64,000 nt of DNA. Origin: Halomarinibacterium sp041392125. GTDB lineage: Bacteria > Bacteroidota > Bacteroidia > Flavobacteriales > Flavobacteriaceae. Below, in pieces: positions 37,287-46,488 of the stretch (position 1 is its first letter; each line of letters begins with the position of its first letter). Location of the stretch: NCBI GenBank assembly GCA_041392125.1, contig JAWKMR010000004.1, positions 1 through 64,000 of the forward strand. Direction: 5' to 3'. A program made the position numbers and the translations under genes. The notes under the pieces were generated by a model, which did not search any database, was not told where the DNA came from, and saw nothing but the letters and a program-made list of their open reading frames with translations.

Positions 37287-38573
37287 TTATAAATCGTTCA
37301 CTTTTTCAGAAAGTACCGGCCCCAACTCAAAACTTGCTGTTTCCAGTTCGGCTTTTATTGCTTTCACTTTCTCCTTTTGTCCGTTTGCTTTATAGACCAA
37401 AGCTGCGTAGTATAAAGCCATGGGTTCAAAGGTCTTTCCATCGACCTTAGTTTCGATGGTTTGCAAAGCAACTTCCTTCTGCTGATGTTTCAATTGTGCA
37501 AATGCCAAAAAAGCATTCATTAATGGAGTATCTCTATTTCTTACTTCCGTTTCTGCCAATTCTTGTGCCTTTTCCGGATTCCTTTCAGCATACATCTCAA
37601 TAAGATAAGCGTTGTACATCGCTCCAAACCCTCCTGAAGTAACTGCGTCCATAAAATCTTTTTCAGCGATTGCAGCGGCATCCGTATTTCTTTCAAAAGT
37701 AAATAGCTCGGCTTTTCGTAAATAATCATCCGGCATGATATTAGTTTTCATCACAGAATCTAATATTCGATGCGATTCTTTAGCATTTCCTTCAGCAGCA
37801 TAGACAATCCAAGCTATTTTTCGTTTTACATACGCATTGTCGGGCTGAAGCTCTAGTGTTTTCAGATAATAGTTGTATGAATCTTGAATACGACCCGCAT
37901 GACCATAAAAATCGGCCAAGTTACTGTAGGTCCATATTTTTAGGTATTTACTATCATGGGTTTCTGCCTTTTCCATCGCTAACTCTAAGTATCGAATAGC
38001 ATTGTCTAAATCTCCTTTATGATCATTCCATTTAGACAGACGGATTAAATAATTGTAATCGGTCATATCCTTTACTTCGGAAAGGTAGGAATAAGCATCG
38101 TTGTAATATCCCAATTCCATAGAAGTATCAAAAAGCATAAACTGCGTGGCGCGTTTTTGAGCCCCTTCCGCTAAACTCTTCAGAAGGACATCATGGGCTT
38201 CTTTAAAGCGATGTTGAGTGATGTAGTTTTTGGCCAATCCTCGTTCAAACCCATCTTTAAATTGGGGCGCCGCTATAGATATAGCCTTTTTAAATAAAAC
38301 TTCGGAAGCCTGTAAATAGTGAACGTTCCCTGTTTCGGAAAATAATTGTTCATATGCATTCGCCAAAGGACCAATGTCTCCAATTCCGGTGGTATCTTTA
38401 TCTAAACGTTTAGACCAATACTCTTTTTGTCGATTAATTTCTTCTAGCGTGGGCCTATTTTGAGTCTGGAGGTAGGTATTGTAATCTTCAATTTGGGTAA
38501 TCTTTTTAACCTCCGGTTTTGAGTTGCAACCCCATAAAAGGAGTCCTACAAAAACCATAGCAATATATTTCAT
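37287..38573 (-). CDS. TPR-repeat lipoprotein
   Basis: 428 aa. Lipoprotein signal MKYIAMVFVGLLLWGC (lipid-bearing Cys16). About eight tetratricopeptide-like helical pairs follow, for example LIRLSKWNDHKGDLDNAIRY and YNYYLKTLELQPDNAYVKRK. Likely periplasmic scaffold. It follows the two DUF4331-related genes on the same strand, but a strong hairpin sits in its leader (38589-38620), so its expression may be uncoupled or attenuated. Confidence 0.88.
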   Translation of the reverse strand: MKYIAMVFVGLLLWGCNSKPEVKKITQIEDYNTYLQTQNRPTLEEINRQKEYWSKRLDKDTTGIGDIGPLANAYEQLFSETGNVHYLQASEVLFKKAISIAAPQFKDGFERGLAKNYITQHRFKEAHDVLLKSLAEGAQKRATQFMLFDTSMELGYYNDAYSYLSEVKDMTDYNYLIRLSKWNDHKGDLDNAIRYLELAMEKAETHDSKYLKIWTYSNLADFYGHAGRIQDSYNYYLKTLELQPDNAYVKRKIAWIVYAAEGNAKESHRILDSVMKTNIMPDDYLRKAELFTFERNTDAAAIAEKDFMDAVTSGGFGAMYNAYLIEMYAERNPEKAQELAETEVRNRDTPLMNAFLAFAQLKHQQKEVALQTIETKVDGKTFEPMALYYAALVYKANGQKEKVKAIKAELETASFELGPVLSEKVNDL

Positions 38574-38588
38574 CGGTATAAGGTGTTA

Positions 38589-38620
38589 AAAAAAAGAGCA
38601 ACCTAAGTTGCTCTTTTTTT
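38589..38620 (-). terminator. Terminator or attenuator in the leader of the TPR lipoprotein gene
   Basis: 14-bp stem (A7GAGCAAC / GTTGCTCT7) with a 4-base loop. It ends only 15 bases before the TPR start codon and 13 bases after the upstream gene's stop. Confidence 0.8.
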
Positions 38621-38633
38621 GGTTTTCTGAATG

Positions 38634-39326
38634 TTACTCTTCTAAAGCATTTTCTAAATATGGAAAGGGAAGCCCAAAGTTTCTGTCTCCGGGACCTACA
38701 CCATCGCTGGTTAACTGTGGGGTACCGTTGTTTCCATCAAAACGGGTACCTGATGTACCACCAAACATAAGGGTAAGGGAAATATCAATCACATCGTCTG
38801 CGAGTGTTCTACCTGTTAAGGCAACTCCGGTGTTAGGGTCGAAATAAGTAGTTTGCCCATTGGGTGCTACTTGTAAAGCATCAAACTGTGCCAAGACCGT
38901 AGTGAAAACAGCAGCATCCAGGCCTAAAATATTAGTCTCATAGTCAATACTTACACCCAAGGCATCTCCATACACATCGTGATAGGCTTCCAAGGTGTTC
39001 TGAAATATAGGTTGAAAAGAAGCACGGTTGCTAACACGCGATGTGTTGAACATATCCTTTACCGTACCACTTCCGCTAAAAACCGTATTCACGCCCGGGC
39101 GCCCCATAATGTCTTCCTGTTTAAATGTACCCGTAAAGTCTAATAAATCAAAACAAGATACACAGCTACCACCACAATCTACTCCTTCTTCATCGCCATT
39201 CATAATACCATCGTCGCAGGTGGCTTGTTCTATTACATTTCCGTTATCGTCGTCATCTTTACATTGGGTAAACAATAATCCCAAACAAAGCGACAAAGCA
39301 AAATATTTTATATGTTGAATTTTCAT
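38634..39326 (-). CDS. DUF4331-like lipoprotein (second of pair)
   Basis: 230 aa. Lipoprotein signal with FTQC lipobox (Cys22), an acidic spacer DDDDNGN, then the cysteine-rich linker CDDGIMNGDEEGVDCGGSC common in Bacteroidota surface proteins. The body (about 60-230) resembles the C-terminal portion of DUF4331 proteins (IMGRPGVNTVFSGS, DVIDISLTLMFGGTSG). It has its own signal, so it is a separate protein and not the broken end of its neighbour, which lies 18 bases upstream. Outer-membrane or periplasmic; function unknown. Confidence 0.8.
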   Translation of the reverse strand: MKIQHIKYFALSLCLGLLFTQCKDDDDNGNVIEQATCDDGIMNGDEEGVDCGGSCVSCFDLLDFTGTFKQEDIMGRPGVNTVFSGSGTVKDMFNTSRVSNRASFQPIFQNTLEAYHDVYGDALGVSIDYETNILGLDAAVFTTVLAQFDALQVAPNGQTTYFDPNTGVALTGRTLADDVIDISLTLMFGGTSGTRFDGNNGTPQLTSDGVGPGDRNFGLPFPYLENALEE

Positions 39327-39344
39327 CTTTTTCTTTTTTTAAAA

Positions 39345-40043
39345 TTATTGTTTTCTTTTTGTGGTTACCCAAACGTTATAGGCATTGGGGAATCCTGCTC
39401 CTGCCACATGTGCCGGTGCAGGTCCTAACAAACTATTAGGCACTTCTACCACTACCGCCAATACATTAAGACCTTCAAAAAAGTCGGAAGCTTCAGTAGG
39501 AGGTAAAAAACCGTCCGGGGCAGCTGCTCCGGAAACTACCTGATTAAATTGGTTAAAATCGAAGTAGAAAGCATCTCTTCTGGGTCCTGCAAAGAAGGTC
39601 ATCCCGTTGTTGGTTGCTGTAAGCGTTTCGCCAATTTCAGATATTTCTACCTGACCCGAAAGTTGGTCTTTATTAATGGTACTGTTTAATCCTTGCTCGT
39701 TGGGAGCATAAGGACCAAAGAAATACATAATACTGTCTCTGCGAATGGCCTGTATAACCAAATCTTCCACAAAGTCGCCCGTATTATCAATATTGAACTC
39801 TACCAGCACGTCTTCAGAGAAGGCTGCCAATTGCGTTACGTTTCCGGGCGTCAAGGGCCCTTGCATGGTGGCCACAAATACCGTGTTGTCCGGATTGGTT
39901 CCTTCAAAGGCATAGAAATCGGCAATATCTACCGTTGTACCCGCCACTACAGGAGAATCGATATGATCTGCTGCAAGAAACACTACCGACAAGAATCCCA
40001 GGGCTACTAAAACCACTAATCCATAAAATTTTGTCTTTTTCAT
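39345..40043 (-). CDS. DUF4331 family exported protein (first of pair)
   Basis: 232 aa from MKKTKFYGLVVLVALGF; an in-frame ATG at 40142 would put the signal peptide internally and is rejected. Signal peptide about 1-22, then AADHIDSPVVAGTTVDIADFYAFEG, the hallmark N-terminus of DUF4331. It is about half the length of full DUF4331 proteins; the neighbour supplies a similar second half. Likely operon with the next two genes. Function unknown. Confidence 0.88.
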   Translation of the reverse strand: MKKTKFYGLVVLVALGFLSVVFLAADHIDSPVVAGTTVDIADFYAFEGTNPDNTVFVATMQGPLTPGNVTQLAAFSEDVLVEFNIDNTGDFVEDLVIQAIRRDSIMYFFGPYAPNEQGLNSTINKDQLSGQVEISEIGETLTATNNGMTFFAGPRRDAFYFDFNQFNQVVSGAAAPDGFLPPTEASDFFEGLNVLAVVVEVPNSLLGPAPAHVAGAGFPNAYNVWVTTKRKQ

Positions 40044-40161
40044 AGTAATGAATGTTATTTGATTAAATTTACTTTCCCTTATGTACGGAGAAAGTAAACC
40101 TATGGTTTTTAAAGATTGTAAAAATAGAGCGAAAAACCGCAACTTCCTACAAAATTAAAAA

Positions 40162-41361
40162 ATGAACCCATCTTCTGGCGGCTGGATTAACAAATTTATG
40201 AACGAGTTTTCCCAAGAGGAACTCATTGGGGTACACTCTGGTGTTTTGTCTTTTTATGAAACGCTAAAAAAAAGTGGATTTATATACGGGGTCTCTATAA
40301 AAACATTGCTGAATACTCCCGTAAGTGAGTTTACACTCACCCAGGAAGAAAATACCAAGATTAATCTTTTTCATGCCCTACTCTATTTGTATTCTTTTGA
40401 AAGGCCCGGCGCAAGTACTAGTGAAGCCATTGAACATATGGTGGTTTTTTATAAGACCATTGAAAAAGGGAAGCCCGGATTTTTTCAGAAATTGAATTTT
40501 ACCAAAAGCCCTTCCGAAAATTTGGAACGTATATTGGCGGCACGTATTCAAGAATCCAACACCCTGATTAAAACTGAAGCTGCTTCCTTATTTACATATG
40601 CTTTATTATTTGGCGATGTTTTAGCATTTCGCTATTTCCTAAAACAGCCCAAAGGACTTAAAAACTACATGGAAGCATTGGAGGAAACCTTGATACAATT
40701 CAGCATTTGGGCATTACAAAGCAAGCAGAAAAAAAATAAATACGATACCCTTATTATTGAAATGGTATCGGAATCTTCTCAATATGTTACCCATAGTGAT
40801 TATCCGTTTTCTCATGGAATTGTAGACCAACTAAAAGAACGTACGGTTCTCGAAAAACAATTTGTTTTAGATATTTGTTGTCTGGCAGTTTGGGACGACA
40901 AAAAAATAGACGCTACTGAAAATACTTTTTTAAAAGAAGTTGCCTTCCATTTAGGGATTAGCCATGAGTATCTGGAAAGTAGTATAGCGACTATTAAGGG
41001 TTTTTCTGCTGCTAATGAACATAAAATAAAGCTGTTTCAATACACCCACCCCGTAAAGCAATTATACAAACAAAGTACCGATACGGTAAAATTATTGGTG
41101 CTTAGAAACAAAAAACGGTTGTTAAAAGAACTCAACGAGAGTGGTGAACTATTGGTATTATTGGGGCAATCCACCTCTCGCGAGCTCACTGCCGAGGAAA
41201 AAACCAAGGTAAAAGAGCAACTGTTAGATATTTTTAAGAGTATCCCATCCCTTACCATTTTTATGCTCCCCGGAGGGGCTTTACTACTGCCTTTGGTAGT
41301 AAAATTAATTCCGAAATTACTCCCTTCGGCTTTTAATGAAAATAGAGTTGATGAGGATTAA
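40162..41361 (+). CDS. LETM1-related biofilm-associated protein
   Basis: 399 aa, no signal peptide. N-terminal helical region with KFMNEFSQEELIGVHSGVLSFYETLKKSGF and a C-terminal LETM1-like segment: SREL/TAEEKTKVKEQLLDIFKSIPSLTIF followed by MLPGGALLLPLVVKLIPKLLPSAF, a membrane helix in LETM1 proteins. Flavobacterial homologues carry this name because of a biofilm phenotype association; molecular role is not established. Single gene, divergent from the DUF4331 pair. Confidence 0.85.
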   Translation: MNPSSGGWINKFMNEFSQEELIGVHSGVLSFYETLKKSGFIYGVSIKTLLNTPVSEFTLTQEENTKINLFHALLYLYSFERPGASTSEAIEHMVVFYKTIEKGKPGFFQKLNFTKSPSENLERILAARIQESNTLIKTEAASLFTYALLFGDVLAFRYFLKQPKGLKNYMEALEETLIQFSIWALQSKQKKNKYDTLIIEMVSESSQYVTHSDYPFSHGIVDQLKERTVLEKQFVLDICCLAVWDDKKIDATENTFLKEVAFHLGISHEYLESSIATIKGFSAANEHKIKLFQYTHPVKQLYKQSTDTVKLLVLRNKKRLLKELNESGELLVLLGQSTSRELTAEEKTKVKEQLLDIFKSIPSLTIFMLPGGALLLPLVVKLIPKLLPSAFNENRVDED

Positions 41362-41548
41362 GTATATACTGCTATTTCCTGTTTAAAACCTATGTCCCCT
41401 GCCCAAGAAGGAATACAGCATTAATCTACATTCAAAAAAAATTACATTCGTAACAAAACTTATAAACTTGACTATGAAGAAACTAAAAAAGATTTGATTT
41501 TTAATCTAAGAAATAAATGCTAAATTTGAGTATTAAAAATTTAATTCT

Positions 41549-41995
41549 ATGTCTTTAGCATATTTACAAACTTCAAATTTGGAAGTAATAACCGAAAGAC
41601 CTCTCCCATTACCAAAAAAAAAGTATCCATGGAATTGTACCTTTAGATTGCAGTTAGATTTTAATGCAGTAAATAAAAATAAAGATAAAGCTGGTTACAC
41701 AGTTAGAGGAGTAGTTAGAGGAATTGCAAGTCCTCTAAATATTAGTGAATTAAGTTTTGCTAAAAATTTTGAATATGAAATTTCAACAACTGATAAATTA
41801 GAAACTAACAAAATTATAGCATCACATCTTTTATTAACATTCACATTAGAGTTAGATTCGTACATTCATGTTGATGGTGATTTTACATTTCTAATTGCAA
41901 ATGGCTTAACAATTAAAACTAATTTTTTATTGATTAGCAATACTGATATACTATCTTTCAACACACCTCTCTTTATTGTCAAGGAAACTGATTGA
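41549..41995 (+). CDS. Small protein of unknown family
   Basis: 148 aa, more AT-rich than its neighbours. No signal peptide and no membrane helix. Predicted mostly beta-strand, alternating hydrophobic pattern (CTFRLQLDFNAVNK, HLLLTFTLELDSYIHVDGDF). I recognise no domain; a weak SecB-like beta pattern is possible but unproven. Isolated between a LETM1-related gene and a convergent MATE gene, with different base composition, it may be a recently acquired gene. Confidence 0.55.
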   Translation: MSLAYLQTSNLEVITERPLPLPKKKYPWNCTFRLQLDFNAVNKNKDKAGYTVRGVVRGIASPLNISELSFAKNFEYEISTTDKLETNKIIASHLLLTFTLELDSYIHVDGDFTFLIANGLTIKTNFLLISNTDILSFNTPLFIVKETD

Positions 41996-42013
41996 TTAAT
42001 TTAAGACCAAAAA

Positions 42014-43390
42014 TTAATAAATTTTGCTAGCAATCAACCGCTTACTTAATACTTGAAAACGTAAAAAGAGTAACACCGCAGAGGCTGTTAATCCTGCTAA
42101 TAATCCAATCCAAATTCCGGCACTAGTATATTCAGTATACATCCCTAAATAAAAAGAAATTGGAAACCCTATTAACCAATACGCAATAAAGGTAATTAAA
42201 GTTGGAATTGCCACATCTTGCATCCCTCGTAGTGCGCCTAAGACTACTACTTGCAACGTATCACTTATCTGAAAGATGGCTGCAATCAGCATGAGCTTAG
42301 CAGCTATCGTTAATACCTCTAATGTATCGGCAATGTTGTTGGCATTATCAAAATCGAGATAGAGCTTTGGAAGTTGATATCGCAATAATAAAAAGGAAAT
42401 ACAAAACACAATTGCTAAGATGGAGGATAATAAAAAGATAGAAAACGCTATACGGCGTAATTCTCTAAAACGTTTCATTCCTTTTTGATTACCCACCCGT
42501 ATCATGGCCGCTACACTAAAGCCCATGGCTACCATAAAAGTCATGGAGGATAGGTTCAGCGCAATTTGGTTGGCAGCTTGGGGGTTTTTCCCTAAAATCC
42601 CTGATAGCCAAATAGCCGCTGTAAAAATGGCTACTTCAAAAAACATTTGCAGCGCCGACGGAAAACCTAAACTCACTAATTTTTTGAGCATTGAACGAGT
42701 TAAAGTGAAAAATTTAATGTGAGTAACGTAATCCTTCGATTTTAGATTTTGAGACATTAAATACCACAAATAAACTAACATCACTACCCTTGAAGCAAGT
42801 GTACCAATAGCTGCACCCACCACGCCCAAAGCAGGCATCCCCAATTTTCCGAAAATGAAAATATAGTTTAATGCCACATTCACAACGTTAGCAAGAATGG
42901 TAGCATACATCGGGTATTTTGTCATAGAAAGCCCGTCGCTACATTGTTTGAACGCCTGAAAAACAATAAGAGGAATTAGTGAAATAGCTACTAAAGTAAG
43001 ATAGGGCATAGCAAGTGTTACTACTTCCTCTGGTTGTTTCATAATATGCATTAGGGGTTTTGCGAAGAAAACCATCAAAAAGAGGGCAATACCAAGCACG
43101 GCACATAAAAAAAGTCCATGTTTAAAAGAGGATTTCCCGTAAGAAAGGTTTCCTTCACCATCGGCTTCTGCCACTAAGGGGGTAATAGCGGTAGAAAAAC
43201 CGATACCCAAGGACATGGCAATAAACATAAAGCTATTCCCCAGCGAAACGGCAGCAAGTTCGGCAGTGCCTAGCTGTCCCACCATGATATTGTCTACAAA
43301 AGCCACCATTGTGTGACCTAACATTCCTAATATAACAGGAGTGGCCAGTTTAATATTATATCGAAATTCTTTAGTGTATTGTTGAAGCAC
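42014..43390 (-). CDS. MATE-family efflux transporter
   Basis: 458 aa with about twelve membrane helices in two bundles. Family signature near the N-terminus: ATPVILGMLGHTMVAFVDNIMVGQLGTAELAAVSLG, here as GHTMVAFVDNIMVGQLGT. Exchanges Na+ or H+ for cationic compounds or dyes. No regulator adjacent except the AraC gene 73 bases upstream on the same strand. Confidence 0.95.
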   Translation of the reverse strand: MLQQYTKEFRYNIKLATPVILGMLGHTMVAFVDNIMVGQLGTAELAAVSLGNSFMFIAMSLGIGFSTAITPLVAEADGEGNLSYGKSSFKHGLFLCAVLGIALFLMVFFAKPLMHIMKQPEEVVTLAMPYLTLVAISLIPLIVFQAFKQCSDGLSMTKYPMYATILANVVNVALNYIFIFGKLGMPALGVVGAAIGTLASRVVMLVYLWYLMSQNLKSKDYVTHIKFFTLTRSMLKKLVSLGFPSALQMFFEVAIFTAAIWLSGILGKNPQAANQIALNLSSMTFMVAMGFSVAAMIRVGNQKGMKRFRELRRIAFSIFLLSSILAIVFCISFLLLRYQLPKLYLDFDNANNIADTLEVLTIAAKLMLIAAIFQISDTLQVVVLGALRGMQDVAIPTLITFIAYWLIGFPISFYLGMYTEYTSAGIWIGLLAGLTASAVLLFLRFQVLSKRLIASKIY

Positions 43391-43463
43391 AGCTTGGGTT
43401 AATGAACAAAGTTAAAAAACCCAAGTGGTTTTGCATAATGAAAATAATATCTCCAAGATAAAA

Positions 43464-44888
43464 CTATAACGAAGCTAAAAATTGAGAAGGAGTTTGTTTT
43501 AAAAACTTCTTGAAAGATTTGTTGAAGGTTACCTTATTGTTAAAACCTACTTCGTAAGCTACATCTATAATGTTACGTTTTTGCGATTTTTTTAGCATTT
43601 CAGCGGCATCGGCTATTCGATATTTATTGATAAACTCAAAGAAATTAAGCCCAAAGTGTTCATTAATTACTTGTGAAGTATTATGACGGGTGGTTCCTAA
43701 CAGCATTGAGACTTGATCTAAACTTACATCATTTTGAAGGTACACCTTATCATTTTCAAAAAGTTGCAAAAGCGCTTCTTTTAATTCAATAGAGTAACTT
43801 GGGGTAAGTCCTGATTTAAGATATTTTTCATTTTTGCTGTTAAAGGTTCCTAAAAAAAGATTTGGGCTTCTAAAGGAAGCATACCCTATATACACTACCA
43901 TAATAGCCATGATTACAATTTGAAGTTCCAACAAAAAGGAAAAACTTGATATAAATTCAGCCAAGACAAGTCCATAAATAGCATAAGAAATAACATATGT
44001 TGAACTCAAAAAGACTAGCGTTGTAAGCCATTTTTTAGCCTCAGGGCTATACTCTTTATATCGATTGTTTTTAAAATATAAACTTAGAAGTAGCCCTCCG
44101 TAAATAATTAAAGAAAGGATTTTAGTACTTACAATCCCCACCAGATATGGCATTCTATTAAAAGAACCTACCTCAAACATAATGTGTAGTTTTTCTTCTT
44201 TTGAAAGCAAAAGCAATGGAAACATAATCACTATTATAATTACCGTTGGAAAAAAATGAAGCAAATCAATTTTTCTAAAAGTATATTTTTGAGTAATTCG
44301 CTTAAAATAGAAATACAATAAAGGCCCATACAAATATGAAAATATAGAAGACATGTATAAAATATGTGGCATTCTAAATTTTAAATTAGTACTATGAAGA
44401 AATATATGGAATATGAAAAGTGAATGAATTAGAACAAATAGAGAAATTAGGAGTGTAGCATTCTTATCTTTAGTCCTTTGAGTAAGAAGCATAGAACCTA
44501 TAAAAAAACCTATCAATGCTGAAAAGAGATAGAAAAAATGCAGCCAGGTAACGTTTAGGTCATACTTTTCAAGTAATGTTTGAAATTCCTTAGTGTCTTT
44601 AAATTTTAAAAAATACCGAGATTCCACAAAACCTGTCTCTGCGGAATACTTTATATACTCTTCAACATAGAGAACAGTAGTAGCCAAATCATTTTCCTTG
44701 GCGGCATTAATAGCCCGTTCTTTATACAATTGAAGAGAATCTTCACTAAACTTAGCATCTTCTTGAATTGTAACTGCATATATTGCCTCATAAGAAGTAC
44801 CCCGAGCGAGTAAATAGTTATCGGGAAATAATAGAGCCAACAGGAAAAATATTCTCACAGCTTTAATTATGTAGGCAAACAATTTCAT
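43464..44888 (-). CDS. Membrane-bound AraC-family regulator
   Basis: 474 aa. N-terminal signal-anchor, a short soluble part (about 30-115), then seven predicted membrane helices (about 118-355) and a C-terminal AraC-type DNA-binding domain (about 375-474: QVINEHFGLNFFEFINKYRI, IDVAYEVGFNNKVTFNKSFKKFLKQTPSQF). Membrane AraC regulators are frequent in flavobacteria and probably sense an extracytoplasmic cue. Upstream of and co-directional with the MATE gene, which might be a target. Confidence 0.93.
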   Translation of the reverse strand: MKLFAYIIKAVRIFFLLALLFPDNYLLARGTSYEAIYAVTIQEDAKFSEDSLQLYKERAINAAKENDLATTVLYVEEYIKYSAETGFVESRYFLKFKDTKEFQTLLEKYDLNVTWLHFFYLFSALIGFFIGSMLLTQRTKDKNATLLISLFVLIHSLFIFHIFLHSTNLKFRMPHILYMSSIFSYLYGPLLYFYFKRITQKYTFRKIDLLHFFPTVIIIVIMFPLLLLSKEEKLHIMFEVGSFNRMPYLVGIVSTKILSLIIYGGLLLSLYFKNNRYKEYSPEAKKWLTTLVFLSSTYVISYAIYGLVLAEFISSFSFLLELQIVIMAIMVVYIGYASFRSPNLFLGTFNSKNEKYLKSGLTPSYSIELKEALLQLFENDKVYLQNDVSLDQVSMLLGTTRHNTSQVINEHFGLNFFEFINKYRIADAAEMLKKSQKRNIIDVAYEVGFNNKVTFNKSFKKFLKQTPSQFLASL

Positions 44889-45005
44889 GGGTTAGTATTA
44901 ATATGCTATCTTAAAGATACTATTTTGTTTTATTAAAACAATGATTATTAGTAATTCCCGATAATAGTTTACGCTTCCGTCCGAAGAATTGTTACCTCTT
45001 AAAAC

Positions 45006-45033
45006 AAAAAAAGACTCAATAAAATTGAGCCTT
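45006..45033 (-). terminator. Terminator after the M28 peptidase gene
   Basis: Minus-strand stem AAGGCTCAAT / ATTGAGTCTT (one G-U pair, 3-base loop), followed by T7. Confidence 0.8.
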
Positions 45034-45063
45034 TTCAATGCTATTAAGAATTTTAAAAAGTAA

Positions 45064-46488
45064 TTATTTTTTCAAAGAGTTATATTCCGTCTTTGTACCG
45101 TATTTATCCATAAGATACACCAAACTTGCCATGGTCGCAGCTCCCAATTCCAGTTCACGTTTGTTAACAGCATCGAAAGTATCGTTGGACGCATGATGAT
45201 AGTCGAAGTAACGTTGAGAGTCGGGGCGTAATCCGGCGAGTACCGTTTTTTCATTTTTAAGTGGCCCAATATCGGCACCACTTCCTCCTTTTTCAAAATA
45301 GTGAATTAAGTAGGGTTTAAATAAAGGCTCCCAACTTTTTATTTGCTCAAAATTGGCGTCATCAGTATCAAATGAAAATCCGCGTGGGGTAAATCCACCG
45401 GCATCACTTTCCAAAGCAAAAACATGCTCTTCTTGCTTCAATTTAGCCTCTTCGGCATATTTATTTCCACCTCTAAGCCCGTTTTCTTCATTCATAAAAA
45501 GTACGACCCGGATGCTATGTTTGGGTTTATATCCAATTTTTTTAAACAATTGTAGCACCTCCATCGATTGCACACAACCTGCACCATCATCGTGCGAGCC
45601 ATCTCCCAAATCCCAAGAATCGAGATGCCCACCAACTATCATGTATTTATCTGGAAATTGAGACCCTGTAATTTCACCAATAACATTATAGGATTGCACA
45701 TCTGGATATACTTTACAATTTTGCTTAAAAAAGAATTTTAAATCCGGTTGGATTTTTAATGCCCTGCTCAAATAATCGGCGCCATTGGTACTAATAGCAC
45801 AGGCAGGAATACGCTTACTTTCAGGAGTATCTCCATAGGTCATAGAGCCTGTATGGGGATAATCGTCTTTACGTAGATTCATAGATCGCACAATAACACC
45901 TACAGCACCATATTTAGCTGCTTCCATAGCTCCTGCATACCTTTGGTCTACACAGCCACCATAGGCACTAAAAGTTGCTATTTGTGTAGCATCCATAGGG
46001 CGATTGTAAAAAACAATTTTACCTTCAATTTTTTCCTTTCCCATAGAGGCTAATTCTTGAAGTCCTTGTACTTCAATTACTTCCGCTTTTAACCCTCCAT
46101 CAGGCGTTGCAACAGAACCACCTAAAGCACAGATATTAGCCAAAGAAGTAATCCCCGGAGCTGTTTCTATATAGGCATATTCCGGTATACCGCGAGTCCA
46201 TTTAGGAACCATAACGGGCTGTAGCCATACTTTATCCAATCCTAATTTTTCCAATTCTTCCTTAGTATATTGAACGGCTTTTTCAGCTTCTAAAGAACCG
46301 GATAATCTTCCACCTATGGTATTAGACAAATCATCCAGCCATGCATAACTTTTACCTTCCAAAAGTGCTGTATTGTAAATGTTTCGGAGCATGGTGGAAT
46401 CCTCTTTAGTTACTTTTTGTGAAAAGCTTATTCCACAAAAAAATAAAAGTATTATTACAAGTAATTTACTATTACTATTAGGATTCAT
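45064..46488 (-). CDS. M28-family metallopeptidase with PA domain
   Basis: 474 aa from MNPNSNSKLLVIILLFFCG; an ATG at 46512 is also in frame but gives an atypical signal sequence. Signal peptide ends FSQ. PA (protease-associated) insert about 115-255, then the M28 catalytic part with zinc ligands in GGHLDSWDLGDGSHDDGAGC, the catalytic Glu in FMNEENGLRGG, and FEKGGSGADIGPL near the end. Likely a secreted or periplasmic aminopeptidase/carboxypeptidase. Overlaps the PPK2 gene by 11 bases. Confidence 0.93.
   Translation of the reverse strand: MNPNSNSKLLVIILLFFCGISFSQKVTKEDSTMLRNIYNTALLEGKSYAWLDDLSNTIGGRLSGSLEAEKAVQYTKEELEKLGLDKVWLQPVMVPKWTRGIPEYAYIETAPGITSLANICALGGSVATPDGGLKAEVIEVQGLQELASMGKEKIEGKIVFYNRPMDATQIATFSAYGGCVDQRYAGAMEAAKYGAVGVIVRSMNLRKDDYPHTGSMTYGDTPESKRIPACAISTNGADYLSRALKIQPDLKFFFKQNCKVYPDVQSYNVIGEITGSQFPDKYMIVGGHLDSWDLGDGSHDDGAGCVQSMEVLQLFKKIGYKPKHSIRVVLFMNEENGLRGGNKYAEEAKLKQEEHVFALESDAGGFTPRGFSFDTDDANFEQIKSWEPLFKPYLIHYFEKGGSGADIGPLKNEKTVLAGLRPDSQRYFDYHHASNDTFDAVNKRELELGAATMASLVYLMDKYGTKTEYNSLKK

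Noticed and set aside
38634..40043. One DUF4331 gene broken by a frameshift
   Set aside because: The second frame begins with a full lipoprotein signal and linker, so it is an independent gene.
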